A stretch of DNA of 64,000 nt from Phytophthora hibernalis (GCA_012656075.1 JAAKBF010000224.1:868001-932000); one strand, 5' to 3'; shown: positions 34,326 through 44,845, numbered from the stretch's first letter. Numbers and translations: made by a program. Notes: generated from the letters alone by a model not told the origin.

Positions 34326-36347
34326 CTAGAGTGCAGTTGCTACAGGCTCAAGGGCATCTTGTCGGTCCGGATCTTGAATGGCAGAAGCACGGCAAAGCTG
34401 AAGGTACCGGGCGATCTTGTCGTTGAGCTCACCCTTCTTGTACAGCTCATGGAGGTGCTTGCGGATAGCTGTGGTGCCGCGCGACATGATCTTGCGGGCG
34501 TTGAGGAAGGTCAGTACGGCAGCCTCCGCCTTCTTCCCGAGCTCCAGGACATGGTCGCGGTAGCCGGCAGTGCTAGGGTCCAGCACCAAGTCGTCGGCAA
34601 CGAAGAGCTTCATCAAACCCACGAGCAGCTTCGCGTTCGATCGCTGCCGCTTCGGGGCATCCGCCATCCAGAGCGGCTCCTGCGCGTACCACGCGAACCA
34701 CGTCACATGAAGGTAAGTCACCGATGTCCGTTGACGCTTGGGTTTCTCTTCTTCTTGGCTTGGTTCCTGCTGACGCTTGTTGTTCTTGTCTTGTGCTGGG
34801 GATCCCTTCATTATAGCTTCTAGGTTGTCGAGACGCTCGTCTTGGCGCTTGATGTGCGCGACTAAATGGTCAATCACACTGCTTTGATGGTCGATGATCT
34901 TGCTCTGGCTGGTTTGTTCCTTGTGCGTGGCGGCTGCTTGTTCTTCTTGGCATGGCTTGGTGGTTCCACAGGTGGCGAGGTGTGAAGACCATGCGAGTAG
35001 CTCGGCGACTGACGCGCCGCCATTCACCCCCGCCGCCTCCAGACGTCTAACAGCAAGGGCATCTGTATCCAGCCTCTTCATCAGGGGTGATGCAAGACGA
35101 GGTAAGCTGTAAGCACATCGACCACTTTCTGACTCACGTTGTACTTGGAGCTCTCCATTTGGTAGCAGGGCGTGAACAGTGAGCGCTGGGCAGCTGTAAT
35201 CTTCACTTGTGTCTCGGTGTCGAACGGCTTCAGGTCGAAGGACTTCTCGCGAGCTGTGGTGTCGTGTCCACTGAGCGCTTTGATAACCATGTGGTCTTCT
35301 CTGCTTGTGTTGAAGATATAATTAAACCCATTGTTTGTCGTAGACATGTTCCAGGCACCACGGTCAAAAATCCAGCGTTCTGTGAGACCATAACACGCGT
35401 TTACGTGCTGGGCCCCGCCGCGCCGAAACGAGTGCGATGTCAGAGGCGACAGGACTCCAGCAGAACACGCGACGCGACGCGATCGAGCAAACGGTTGACG
35501 TGCGAGTAGATGGTCGGGACAATAGCAGCGGGCTTGGAAGAAGCGACAGCCGCGGCATCAAGTGCAGCGAACTCGTTGGGGTTGTTCAACACCTCCAGCA
35601 GCGGCGTCGCTGGCGACAGCGTGACGGCAGCTTCGACCGGTATCTCGGGCAAGTTGTCCAGAACGGCGACGGACGGAGCCGACTGAGTGATGAGCGCCAC
35701 CGCGATGGCGTGCAGCGGGCAGGTGATGAAGTCGGCATCCGGGAACAATGACAAGCCTTGCTCCTCGGACGTCTTGATGCGGATGAAGCGCACGAAGAAC
35801 ACGTCAGCTGCGTCAGCGGAGAGGTTCTGCTTGCGGACGAGCGACAGATCGGAAGCTCGTCCAAACAGGAACCACAGCAAACACAGCAGCGCTGCGTCCT
35901 GGTAACCACTAGATGTACATGTATTCTTATACAAATACAGCATCATTTTTTAAAATCGGTTTTTGAGCACGGTGGAGCTTTGTTAACTACTTTGCCATCT
36001 CGCTTCATACAGAAGCTCTCGAGGGTCTTCCCCATGCTAAGCAACTTTGCTTCGACAATGTGTCGTTGCGCAGGAAAAACCTCAAAGAGCCACATCTTAC
36101 TTTGTCTGTAGTACTGCATAGAGGTGTTCCGGGCAAGTGGCTTGCCGTTTTTACCCTCATGAAATGCAAGATACATACCGAACATATCTAACACAGACAC
36201 AAAACACTTACCAGTGACATCCTTTTCAATGCATTGCTTGACATAGTCGAACTCTACATTTTCTGCCTTTACAAAGGCTTTGAACGCCTTGATGGCCGTC
36301 ACCTGAGCTCGCTTGGTGTTGCCAGGCTTGAGCTCGCTTAAACCCAT
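34326..36347 (-). pseudogene. Crypton A recombinase, broken reading frame
   Basis: ATG 36347 (MGLSELKPGNTKRAQ) starts an N-terminal SAM-like domain to 35943. The catalytic part (35440-35946) has the first Arg in FLFGRASDLSLVRKQN. The frame then shifts to the HxxR box (SHSFRRGGAQH, near 35425), WIFDRGAWNM, and the likely catalytic Tyr in FNYIFNTSREDH (35081-35347). The last part (34326-35081) is a coiled coil (VIDHLVAHIKRQDERLDNLE) followed by a basic patch and WFAWYAQEP with AGYRDHVLELGKKAEA, resembling the GCR1_C DNA-binding domain common in Cryptons. Breaks at 35943 (A6 run) and about 35445 are shared exactly with copy B, so at least the second is an inherited lesion. Confidence 0.78.
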
Positions 36348-36439
36348 CCTGGTCGGATGCGTCGGATAGAATGCAAATATGCAAATGATATGCTCGTCAC
36401 TACATCAATGTATGGAGATACACATATTTTTCGTGTCCC

Positions 36440-36458
36440 TCCGACCCGATACGTCGGA
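36440..36458. promoter_or_regulatory. Inverted repeat TCCGAC-7-GTCGGA, candidate recombinase site, copy A
   Basis: TCCGAC-CCGATAC-GTCGGA about 90 bp upstream of the start codon of copy A. The same arrangement occurs upstream of copies B, C and E. Arms plus a 7-8 bp spacer is the layout of a tyrosine-recombinase core site; function is inferred. Confidence 0.6.
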
Positions 36459-36627
36459 ATGGCTGGCTTAGAGGACCTACCACATCTTCCACATTCTGAT
36501 TGGCTGATAACAATGACTCGAAATCTTTTGATTGGTTCAAACTAAATACACGTCGTTCATTGGTCGATAATGAGCCTCCATGCCCAATACAAAATATAAG
36601 TAAGGTCGGATAAGTGATCATATTCAT

Positions 36628-36648
36628 CCATACCATAAAATCTCCGAC
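36628..36648 (+). repeat. 21-bp direct repeat at the 5' end of Crypton A
   Basis: CCATACCATAAAATCTCCGA followed by C; matches 33534-33554 at 20 of 21 bases. It overlaps the terminal TATGG of the element by five bases. Confidence 0.6.
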
Positions 36649-37409
36649 CTCCGACTGCCTCCGACATACACAAAGCCCGTCCATTAATTATGTGGCACAC
36701 ACAAATATGTATAAAAATGTGCATGATCTAAATCAGGATGTGTATACCAAGCAGTCAATAAAATAGAGGCGTTTGTAGGCGGAATAGGAAGCTCTGAAAC
36801 GGCCTGTGGGCCAAGAAAACGGCGTTTTTTGTTTACGTATGTTTTTCTATGCATATTACGTTACGGAGACTTGCTCTCTTGCCACGGCAGATTGGTAAAT
36901 GAGACCCCAGCCCATAAATCGGCTTTTACATGATAGTTTTTACGCTTACACGTAATTACTCATAAATGTGGTTGGCTGGCAGTCCAGACGTAGGTACAAC
37001 CTCAAAAACGAGGTTATATGAGAACTACTGGCCGGGGATGCCGCAAGTGCCGCCGCACGACAGCCCTGGCCATTCTCTCTTTTTCCTCGTCAGGCACAAG
37101 TGCCCTATATCAACCCAGTGCAGTTAACTGCATATTTGTAAACAAGCCAATGAACAGCCGCCTCTGCTGTCAAAGCAAGGTGTGCTAACTCTGCTTCGAG
37201 GTTAACATTGCTGTTCCGCAAGGAGGTTAAGCTTTGTGTTTGATGCTGCGCTTAGATGTGTGTTTGAGTGCTCTGTAACGAGGTTAACTTTGCTGTTCCA
37301 ATTGGAGGTTAAGCTTAGTGTTCAATGTAGAGCTGTCAATGTCTTTCCCCTGTAACCCATTCTAAAGCACGTAATACACCCTGTATTAACTCCTTATGCG
37401 CTACATCGT
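36649..37409. other. Between Crypton A and the chromodomain frame; no gene seen
   Basis: Contains an AACCTC-AAAAAC-GAGGTT hairpin near 36999-37016 and a diverged tandem duplication at 37197-37324. No protein or RNA gene is supported. Confidence 0.45.
37197..37324. repeat. Two-copy tandem repeat, about 80-bp period
   Basis: CGAGGTTAACATTGCTGTTC...GGAGGTTAAGCTT(T/A)GTGTT(T/C)(G/A)ATG occurs at about 37197-37244 and again at about 37276-37324. Each unit carries two AGGTTAA boxes. Confidence 0.6.
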
Positions 37410-37946
37410 CTACCCTTCCGTTGTGTTGATCGTGTTGTCCTCAACAGCTTCCTCTTCGATGAACTTCTTGCGAACAAGAAGTCGGCGCTCTTTCTCGAAG
37501 GCAGCGACGATGGTCTGGCTCAGGTGCTCTCGAGGCTCCCTCGTCGCCTCCCATTCGACGAGGTAGTACGTCTGCCGCTTCTCACGCTTCCAACTCAGCA
37601 GCTTGCGGACGTAGTGGAGCTTCTCTGCTTTCAGGTCTTCTTCCGCGCGCCACTCCTCCTCGCCGCTCGAGCCTTCGTCATCACGTGAACCAGGAGCTCC
37701 AAGCCACTCGCGCACGTCTTCAAGGCCGACGACGTAGCGCTTCATCCGTTCGACCACGCAAGCGAAGATGACGTCGATCGCTTCGGGGAGGCTCGAGGAG
37801 GCAATCCTCGTGTTCATGGTAAGTCGAAGGTGACGGATTGCCTCATCACTAACCCGGATCTTGAACGCCTTGCGAGCAGCGATGCACAGCGTCTTGAACT
37901 CCTTCGCGGAGCTGATGTCGTTCTTCTTGGGCTTGATGGAATGCAT
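37410..37946 (-). CDS. Chromodomain-like protein next to Crypton C
   Basis: An intact 178-residue frame from ATG 37946 (MHSIKPKKNDISSAKEFKTL). Residues about 115-165 form a chromodomain-like unit (HYVRKLLSWKREKRQTYYLV, then EWEATREPREHLSQTIVAAF), preceded by an acidic linker (SRDDEGSSGEEEWRAEED). The first 90 residues are helical and basic; I do not recognise them. Chromodomains read methylated histone tails and, in some retroelements, guide integration. The frame lies 44 bp past the end of Crypton C on the same strand, so it may be a second protein of that element or a remnant of another one. A host gene is possible but less likely in this repeat-rich setting. Confidence 0.5.
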   Translation of the reverse strand: MHSIKPKKNDISSAKEFKTLCIAARKAFKIRVSDEAIRHLRLTMNTRIASSSLPEAIDVIFACVVERMKRYVVGLEDVREWLGAPGSRDDEGSSGEEEWRAEEDLKAEKLHYVRKLLSWKREKRQTYYLVEWEATREPREHLSQTIVAAFEKERRLLVRKKFIEEEAVEDNTINTTEG

Positions 37947-38641
37947 CGTGAATGCTTCGCTGGTTCGGGTGCAGAACGAAGAGTGAGCATCAGCGCTCTC
38001 GAAGCGGAAATGATGGACAGCAACGACTGGCCACGGCGACGAAAGGTGAGTCTAAATGTAAGCACATGCTTAAACTAAACCAAGTATGTTGGTGGTGTGC
38101 GTAGGAGCGGTCAACTACGCGGCCAGCGGCTTGAAGTTGGTTGTAATGGCGGACGTGCTCGTTGAGGTGTCCAGATTTGTGCAGCTTCTGCATCGACTTC
38201 AAGACGTTTTGAGCCCCACGAGCTGTAATTTTGCGCTCGCTGAGATACAACAGCAACTGTGTCTCCGCGCTGGCACCGACTTTCAAGACATCGTCTCGAT
38301 ACCGCGGTGACTTCTCCTCGAGTTCGAAGCCATCTCGGATGAAGAGCTTCAAGAATACGACGATCAACTTGGCGTTCGACCGCGTGTGCTTGGTTGCTGC
38401 ATCCGTTGAGCTCCACATCCGAGGTTCTTGAGCGTACCAGGAAAACCAGGCATCTTTCAGGGTTGTAGCAGCAGAGGTACACCGACGCTTGGCTTGAGGT
38501 TCGTTGTTGCTTGTATCCTCCCTTGAATTCATTGCTGACGGAGCTTGTTGCTGTTTGTTGTCTACCTTAGCCTCCATGATAGACAGCCGAGTGTCCAGCT
38601 TCTGGTTCACTTGAATTAATTGTTCAATCAAGGCTGCTTGT

Positions 38642-38936
38642 TGTTGAGTGGTATGGATCTTGGACGTAGCTTGAACGAAGCGGAGGGAGCACACTGGGCG
38701 AAACCGGAGCGAGGACACTTGACCACTTGAGAGGTAGAAGGAAGATTCGAAAGTGCTTGATTTATCGGAGTTACTCTAACTAGTTCGTCCAATCATTCTA
38801 CTCGTCCAATCATTGGGACCGTAATCAACTTTACCGTAATCATCGTGGGTTCGGATTGGACTGGTCCAGGTTAACCGGTTCACGGTTAATAACCGGTATT
38901 AAACAGGTAGCCCTTAATAACCGGTAACCCTCAATA
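38642..38936 (-). repeat. 3' LTR of the Copia element
   Basis: In plus orientation it starts TGTTGAGTGG and ends CCCTCAATA. It is preceded by the target duplication CTTGT. It lacks the GTGA present in the other LTR and has an AACCGG-rich tail. Confidence 0.93.
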
Positions 38937-38943
38937 CGCCCCC
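38937..38943 (-). other. Polypurine tract of the Copia element
   Basis: On the minus strand, GAGGGGGC abuts the 3' LTR directly after the pol stop codon. This is the standard place for the plus-strand primer site. Confidence 0.7.
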
Positions 38944-41900
38944 TCAATGCGAAGTCCCACGAATGCCGAGGGCCACCGTTAGGTCCATGTGTCGAGGTCC
39001 GGGAAGCGCCTTGGTCATGATGTCGCCAGCATCACAGAAGTCTCACAATACTCGAGTTTCACTTCACCGCGTTTCACCTCGTCACGGATGTGGTGGTACT
39101 TGAAGTCGATGTGCTTGGCGCGGCCATGGTTCACTGGGTTCTTCGTCATCTTGATACAGGATTGGTTGTCTTCACCGATCTTGAGTTCGGGGCCGGTCTC
39201 GTTGGCAGCAACGAGGATGTCGCATAGTAGGCGATGAATCCACTTGCCTTCTTGAATCGCCAGGCTTAGCGCGATGTACTCCGCCTCGCTCGTAGACAGC
39301 GATACACTGGATTGCTTCTTGCTTCCCCAGCTCACAGGCGCACCGAGCAACATGAACGTGTAGCCCGAAGTCGACTTGCGGTCCGCGAGGTCGCCAGCCC
39401 AGTCTGCATCTGAGTATCGTCGAAAGTCGATGTTGTTACCCGGCTTGAAGCAGATCCCGTGCGACTTGGTGCCTTGCAGGTAACGAAAGATGCGCTTGAC
39501 CGCAACCCAGTGTTCTTCTTGAGGATTCTCCATGAAGCGTGATACGTAGCCTACAGCGTACGCGATGTCCGAACGAGTCGCAGTCATCAGATGCATCAGC
39601 GCCCCAACAGCTTCGCGAAATGGAGCGTTAACCTTGGTGGCTGCGTCGCTTGGCACTAGTCGGGAACTCATGTCCACAGGACTCACTACAGCCTTGCATT
39701 CGTCCATGCCGAAGCGCTTGAGTATGTCGTCCACGTAGCGTCGCTGGCACATCGTCTCACTGCCGTCGGGTCCATCCACTAGCTCGATCCCAAGAACGAA
39801 GGCGCACTTGCCGCTGTCCGTCATCTCAAAGCGTGTCTTTAGGTCGTTCTTGGTCCGAGCGATTAGTTCAGGCGAACTTCCGGTCACCAATACATCGTCA
39901 ACGTAAACTAGTACGAGTACGCAGTGTCCATCCACAACCTTGATGTAAAGGTATGGGTCGAAAGCCGACACTTGAAATCCGATCGAGCATATGAACTCGT
40001 CGAAGGTTTCGTTCCAAACTCGTGAGGCTTGTTTGAGACCGTAGATCGCTTTCACCAGTTCAAGGCAGTCAAAATCACCATCAAGTTCAACGCCTTCAGG
40101 GACCACGCAGAACACAAGTTCCTTCATGATGCCGTACAGGAACGCGGTTACCACGTCAAGTTGATCGAGTGGCCAGCCGAAGTATTTGGCGATGGCGATG
40201 ACCATGCACAGCGTCATGTATTTGACAACTGGCGAGAAAGTCTCTGTGTAGTCGATGCCATACTTCTGCTTGAATCCCTTGGCCACGAGGCGTGCCTTGT
40301 ACTTCTCGATGGATCCGTCCGCTTTGCGCTTGATCTTAAACACCCACTTGGTTCCGATGGCGCGTTGTCCGTTGGGTAGCTTGGCAGCTCGAAACACCCC
40401 ACGCAGTCGCATCGATTTAAGCTCCGCACGAATGGCTTTGCGCCAGTGCACTTGGTCCGGGCCGCTTACTGCTTCTTGAAACGTTTTTGGCTCCGAGAGG
40501 TCCACCGTAGCTTCAACAGCGTTAGCACTTGCACGCCAGAATACGGGAGGTGTCGAGTCTTCATCATCAGATTTTTCTTCTTCGTCGTCATGTGGCGAGG
40601 AGTTATCCGGCGCGCTTGCTTCTTCTAGTCCAACGCGGTGACGCACAGTGCGCGATCTTCTCGCAGGTTCATTGTCTTCACTTGGTCGATTCTTGCGCTT
40701 CCCCGCCTGCTTGTAGTTCGTCTGCGGAGGAGGTGCATCGTCTTCAATCTCGAGCAGGTCGAAGTCCAGATCATCGACATGTTCATCATCATCGGAGGGC
40801 TGCAGCGATGCTCCAAGAGTCGATTCGTCGAAGTTGACATCGCGACTGATCACTACCTTCCCCGCCTCGATGTCATAAACGCGATACGCCTTGGATGCTT
40901 CCTCGTAGCCCATAAACATTCCGGTGCGAGCCTTGGGGTCCCACTTGTGGCGCTTCTCCTTCGGGGTTAGAGCGTATGTCCGGCAGCCAAATACTCGCAT
41001 GTGCTTGACACTTGGCTTGGACTTGTGCACGATCTCGAATGGAGTCTTGTGGTTGATCTTGGGGACGGCAATCGATTCTTCACGTAGATGGCCGTCATGG
41101 CCGCTTCGGCCCAAAAACACTTGTCCAGTTTAGCATGCTGCGGCCGATCGTGACGATGGTCCGGATAGCACGTTCTGCTGTGCCGTTCGTTTGGTGAGCG
41201 TACGGAACTGTGGTTTGCTGCTCGATGCCTTCATCTCCATCTTCGTAGAAGAGCTTGATCGAGTTGGTTGCAAATTCTCGAGCTCCGCCGTGCCTCACGA
41301 ACTTGACCTTCTTGCCAAATTGCTTCTGCACCTTCGTGATGTACGCCCTGATGCACTCTTCGCTCTCTCACTTGGCACGTAGACAAAGCCCTTCATGCAT
41401 CCGCTGGCTTCATCCACAATTAGCAGCAGGTATTTGCTGCCCCCTAGTGATGTCTTCTCCATAGGTCCGCAGATGTCGAAGTGGAGCAGTTCGAAGTTGT
41501 CGTAGCGACGCTTGTCGCGGTTGCTTGGAAACGGTTTTGAACCATCTTTCCTTGCTGGCACCCGCGACACATGCTTGGTCCACTCGACTTGGAAGGTGCC
41601 TTCGCGTCTTTGATCATCTTGGCGTCGATCATCTTGCGAAGTACATCGATTGGAGTATGGCCCATGCGCGCGTGCAGATCAACCGTCTTCGCAGTTGTCA
41701 CCGCATTTGCGCTTGCCGTCACGTTTGTCGATCGTTGAGGCGTTCGAAGCCAGTAGAGGACATCCACGAGGTCTGCCGCTGCCACCACTTGGTTCGTATC
41801 CTTGCTCGAGACGTGCATGCTGGTGCCGTCGAACACCACTTGGAACTTGCCGTGCTTGTTAATTTGCGGCACCGAGAGCAAATTCTTGCTTATGTCCGGC

Positions 41901-42993
41901 ACGTAAAGCGCGTTCTTGATCTCGATGTCGCGATCGTCGCCGTTGGGCAGAGACACTCGTTCCACGATGGTTCCCACACCCTTGATAGCCGCTTGGTTCC
42001 CGTCGGCCACTGACACTCCACCTTCATCTCGCTCAATCAGGTGAGCGAATTTGGTCTTGTCATTACAGATGTGGAGCGTTGCATCGCTGTCGATCGCCCA
42101 CATCCCCGACGTATTCTTGCCCGTCGAAACTCCACATTCCAGGAAACGGCGAAAGCTACTCGATCGTAGTCATAGTCGTAGTCGTAGTCGTCGCCATCGT
42201 TTCTCCATTGGACGTTGTTGGCCCCGCGTCCACGGCCGTTGCCGCCGCGTCTTGGCCCTCGGTTTTCATCCTTCTGCTTGGTCCAGCACTTCTCGATCAC
42301 GTGCCCCAATTTCCCGCAGTATGTGCATTGACGAGATTCGCGGTCGGTCGTGAATGCCTTGGCCGCATTCTCCGTCTTCACCGTCGCCGTCTTCTCGCCC
42401 TGCCGCTTGATGTGCTCATTCGTGAGCACCTTCACAACGTCTTGCGATCGCAGCTCGACCGTGCTCATCTCCAGGTTGAGTACGACGTTCTCGTAGCTCT
42501 TGGGGAGACTGCGCAAGAAACAGATCGCCACGTCTTCATCCTCCATCTTGGCACCGATGCTGCTAAGCTTGGAGCTGATGTTGAGGACTTCGTTGCAGTG
42601 ATGCAAGACGTTGTCGCCTTCCGACATCTCCATGCTGAAGAGTTGGCGCTTCAAGTAAATGCGGCCAGCCTTCTGCAATCCACCGTACAGCGTCTTCAGG
42701 CGCGACCACGCAACCCACGCTTCCTCACAGTCGTCGACCACATGATGGTAGTCCGCGTCCATGTGGAGCAGCATCAGTCCAAACGCGATGTTGCTCGACT
42801 TGATGTAGTCATCCCTGGGACGCGAGTCCGTGAAGCTTGGCGTCGTCTCGCGGTTCACAACTTGCCACACCGACTTGGTCAGGAACACGCCACGCATGTA
42901 GCGGTTCCACGTCGCGTAGTTGTCACCATTGAATTTGTCGATGGTGACCTTGGTGCTGGCATCTTGGGCAGAGGACATGGTACTTGGGCTCAT
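38944..42993 (-). pseudogene. Copia gag-pol polyprotein with frame breaks
   Basis: The gag start is ATG 42993 or 42978. Gag (42130-42990) has YATWNRYMRGVFLTKSVWQV and the zinc knuckle CTYCGKLGHVIEKC. Protease begins MWAIDSDATLHICNDK; the usual DSG is DSD here. The pre-integrase zinc region and integrase run from about 41950 to 40900. Reverse transcriptase has KGFKQKYGIDYTETFSPVVK and LVYVDDVLVTG; RNase H has DADWAGDLADRKSTSGY and SLSTSEAEYIAL. Breaks lie at CCCC 42104-42107, about 41450, about 41310, about 41110, and 39022-39030; the last one hides the expected end (DIMTKALPGPRHMDL) and the stop at 38944. Most breaks are one base, so the element may be more intact than it looks. It likely supplied its own transposition. 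Confidence 0.88.
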
Positions 42994-42997
42994 AACC
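42982..42997 (-). other. Primer-binding site of the Copia element (half-tRNA type)
   Basis: Immediately inside the 5' LTR the minus strand reads GGTTATGAGCCCAAGT. This resembles the Drosophila copia primer site, which pairs with the anticodon region of initiator Met tRNA rather than its 3' end. The first gag ATG lies within it. Confidence 0.6.
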
Positions 42998-43296
42998 TGT
43001 TGAGTGGTATGGATCTTGGACGTAGCTTGAACGAAGCGGAGGGAGTGAGCACACTGGGCGAAACCGGAGCGAGGACACTTGACCACTTGAGAGGTAGAAG
43101 GAAGATTCGAAAGTGCTTGATTTATCGGAGTTACTCTAACTAGTTCGTCCAATCATTCTACTCGTCCAATCATTGGGACCGTAATCAACTTTACCGTAAT
43201 CATCGTGGGTTCGGATTGGACCGGTCCAGGTTAACCAGTTCACGGTTTATAACCGGTATTAAACCGGTAGCCCTTAATAACCGGTAGCCCTCAATA
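42998..43296 (-). repeat. 5' LTR of the Copia element
   Basis: In plus orientation TGTTGAGTGG to CCCTCAATA, followed by the target duplication CTTGT. It carries GGGAGTGAGCAC where the other LTR has GGGAGCAC. Confidence 0.93.
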
Positions 43297-44826
43297 CTTG
43301 TTGAACAAACATGGGGTGTTTGGTGATATCTGCCGTGGTGTCTTGTGTGGTTGCAGCTTTTGCTTCAGATGTCGCCGCTGCAGTCGAGGACAGGAACGAC
43401 GACCACGCCAGCAGATCATTTACAGAGAAGCCTTTATCGACTGCAAGCCTCGATGCGTTGAATCGCCAGTCCGTTTGCGCTGAGACTCTTCAAGGACGGG
43501 TAGTGCCGGAGCAGATACGCCATGAAGGTATCGATGACGCGCGTTCACGTTGTATGGTGGCGCGTCCAGGCCAGACGAAGCGTTGAAAAGTGCTGCCGCT
43601 ACGGACCGGATCTTGGACTGGGTATCGAAATCGAAGCAGTCCAGCTCCAGAAGACGCACTCTTTGCTCGGGGTCGCGGCCGCTCGAGACTCGTGCAACCC
43701 TGTGGTCCTCGGTAGAGGTGTTGAAGTCGTATGCGAAGGCCTTGTTCGTCGCCGTCATGTTCCACGCTCCACGGTCAAAAATCCACTGCACGCACATTCC
43801 TGCTCCATTAGCATGCTGAGCACCGCCGCGCCGGAACGAATGCGACATCAGCCGCTCCGCCACGCCAGCGGTTTTAGCGACTCTGTCCAGAACGCGATTG
43901 ACGTAGCTGTGGATTCCAGGAACAGCATCGGCTGTCTTGCTGTCATCTGACTTCTTGTTCGCTTCGTGCAACGGGATCACAGCTTCAGGGTGGTCAATCA
44001 AGTCGATCAGGGGTGTAGCGGGTGTCAGAGTCGCTCGGGAGACTGTCTGCTGCTCCGGAAGCTGGCTTAGAAGCGAAGCCGTCGGAGAAGACTGCGTCAC
44101 CAGTGCAAGCGCGATGGCAACAAGCAGCCACGTGGAGAAGTCGTCGGGACAGAATGAGAGTCCTTGTTCTTCTGCAGTCTTGACCTGAATGAAGCGCACG
44201 AAGAAGATGTCGCCTGTACCAATGGACAGGTTGGCCTTGCGAAGCATCGTTAGGTTCGACGCACGCCAAAGAAGAACCACAGCAAGGCAGCGTCCTGGTT
44301 GCCCGCTGATGTACAATCAGTCGAATAGAGATATACCATCATCTACTTGATCGCGTTCTTCGTGCATGCAGGAGCCTTGTTAACAAACGTCCCCACTCTC
44401 TCTTTATACAATATCGTTCTAGCACTTATCCCTTCTTCAGCAGAATCTTGTCAAACCCCACTCGATGCTGAGGGGACTGTTCCAACAGCCAGGTCTTGGC
44501 CTGTCGGTAGTACTGCATGACCGAGTGTCGGGCTAAGAGCTGACTCTTTCGCTTTTCCTTGAAGGCGAGATGCATGCCGAAATTGTCTACCACAGCCTCC
44601 AAGACGAGCGAGGCACTCTCGCACTCTCAGGTACCCCAACTGACGGATTCCTCCTCGAGGGACTTCAGGAACAAGCGTGCTGCGTATTCCCGAGCTCGCT
44701 TTGCATTGCCCGGCGCGAGGTCGTTCGGGCTCATGTTGGGTCGGAGATGTCGGAGCTTGGGTGCTATTCGAAGAATATGCGAATGGCTTGCGCTCTGTTG
44801 AGGATATCAATACATTCTTTGCTCTC

Positions 44827-44845
44827 TCCGACACAATACGTCGGA
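44827..44845. promoter_or_regulatory. Inverted repeat TCCGAC-7-GTCGGA, copy C
   Basis: TCCGAC-ACAATAC-GTCGGA about 90 bp upstream of the copy C start; with one more pair the arms are CTCCGAC/GTCGGAG. A direct pair of GTCGGA boxes (44741-44755) sits between it and the start codon. Confidence 0.6.

Larger units (their letters stand above)
33650..36632 (-). mobile_element. Crypton-like tyrosine-recombinase element, copy A
   Basis: This is the segment homologous to copy B (inverted, 53100-55912). Homology stops abruptly at about 33650 and 36632. The 5' end (36620-36632) reads TATGGATGAATAT. In element order it holds an upstream control region with a TCCGAC/GTCGGA inverted repeat, the recombinase coding region, a GCR1_C-like DNA-binding region, an antisense tRNA-like module and a tail with CTATTGG/CCAATAG boxes. 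Cryptons are DNA transposons that move as circles with a tyrosine recombinase and lack terminal inverted repeats, which fits what is seen. Confidence 0.75.
38642..43296 (-). mobile_element. Ty1/Copia LTR retrotransposon, nearly complete
   Basis: 4,655 bp, flanked by the 5-bp target duplication CTTGT at 38637-38641 and 43297-43301. LTRs of 295 and 299 bp bound a leftward gag-pol. Gene order protease-integrase-reverse transcriptase-RNase H defines the Copia group. The LTRs differ at about five bases plus a 4-base indel, so insertion is not very recent. Confidence 0.95.
37990..44735 (-). pseudogene. Crypton C recombinase, interrupted by a retrotransposon
   Basis: The first part starts at ATG 44735 (MSPNDLAPGNAKRAR) and has an early stop. 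The recombinase core (43420-44316) shows LLWRASNLTMLRKANL with the first Arg, the HxxR box SHSFRRGGAQHANGAG, WIFDRGAWNMTATNK and the likely Tyr in FAYDFNTSTEDH. The frame continues to SVNDLLAWSSFLSS and ends at the Copia insertion (43301). Past the insertion (from 38636) it resumes with a coiled coil (LIEQLIQVNQKLDTRLSIME), a basic stretch (AKRRCTSAATTLKD) and a GCR1_C-like domain (WFSWYAQEPRMW, RYRDDVLKVGASAET). Function is lost through both the insertion and early stops. Confidence 0.75.

Noticed and set aside
37830..38310. Plus-strand two-exon gene with GTGAGT...CGTAG intron between 37.8 and 38.3 kb
   Set aside because: Splice-like ends exist, but the sequence is the complement of the Crypton C DNA-binding domain and the chromodomain frame, which are better supported.
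42079..43143. Plus-strand frame of 354 residues opposite Copia gag
   Set aside because: The minus strand holds a zinc knuckle and gag domain in order with pol. The plus frame has no recognised content.
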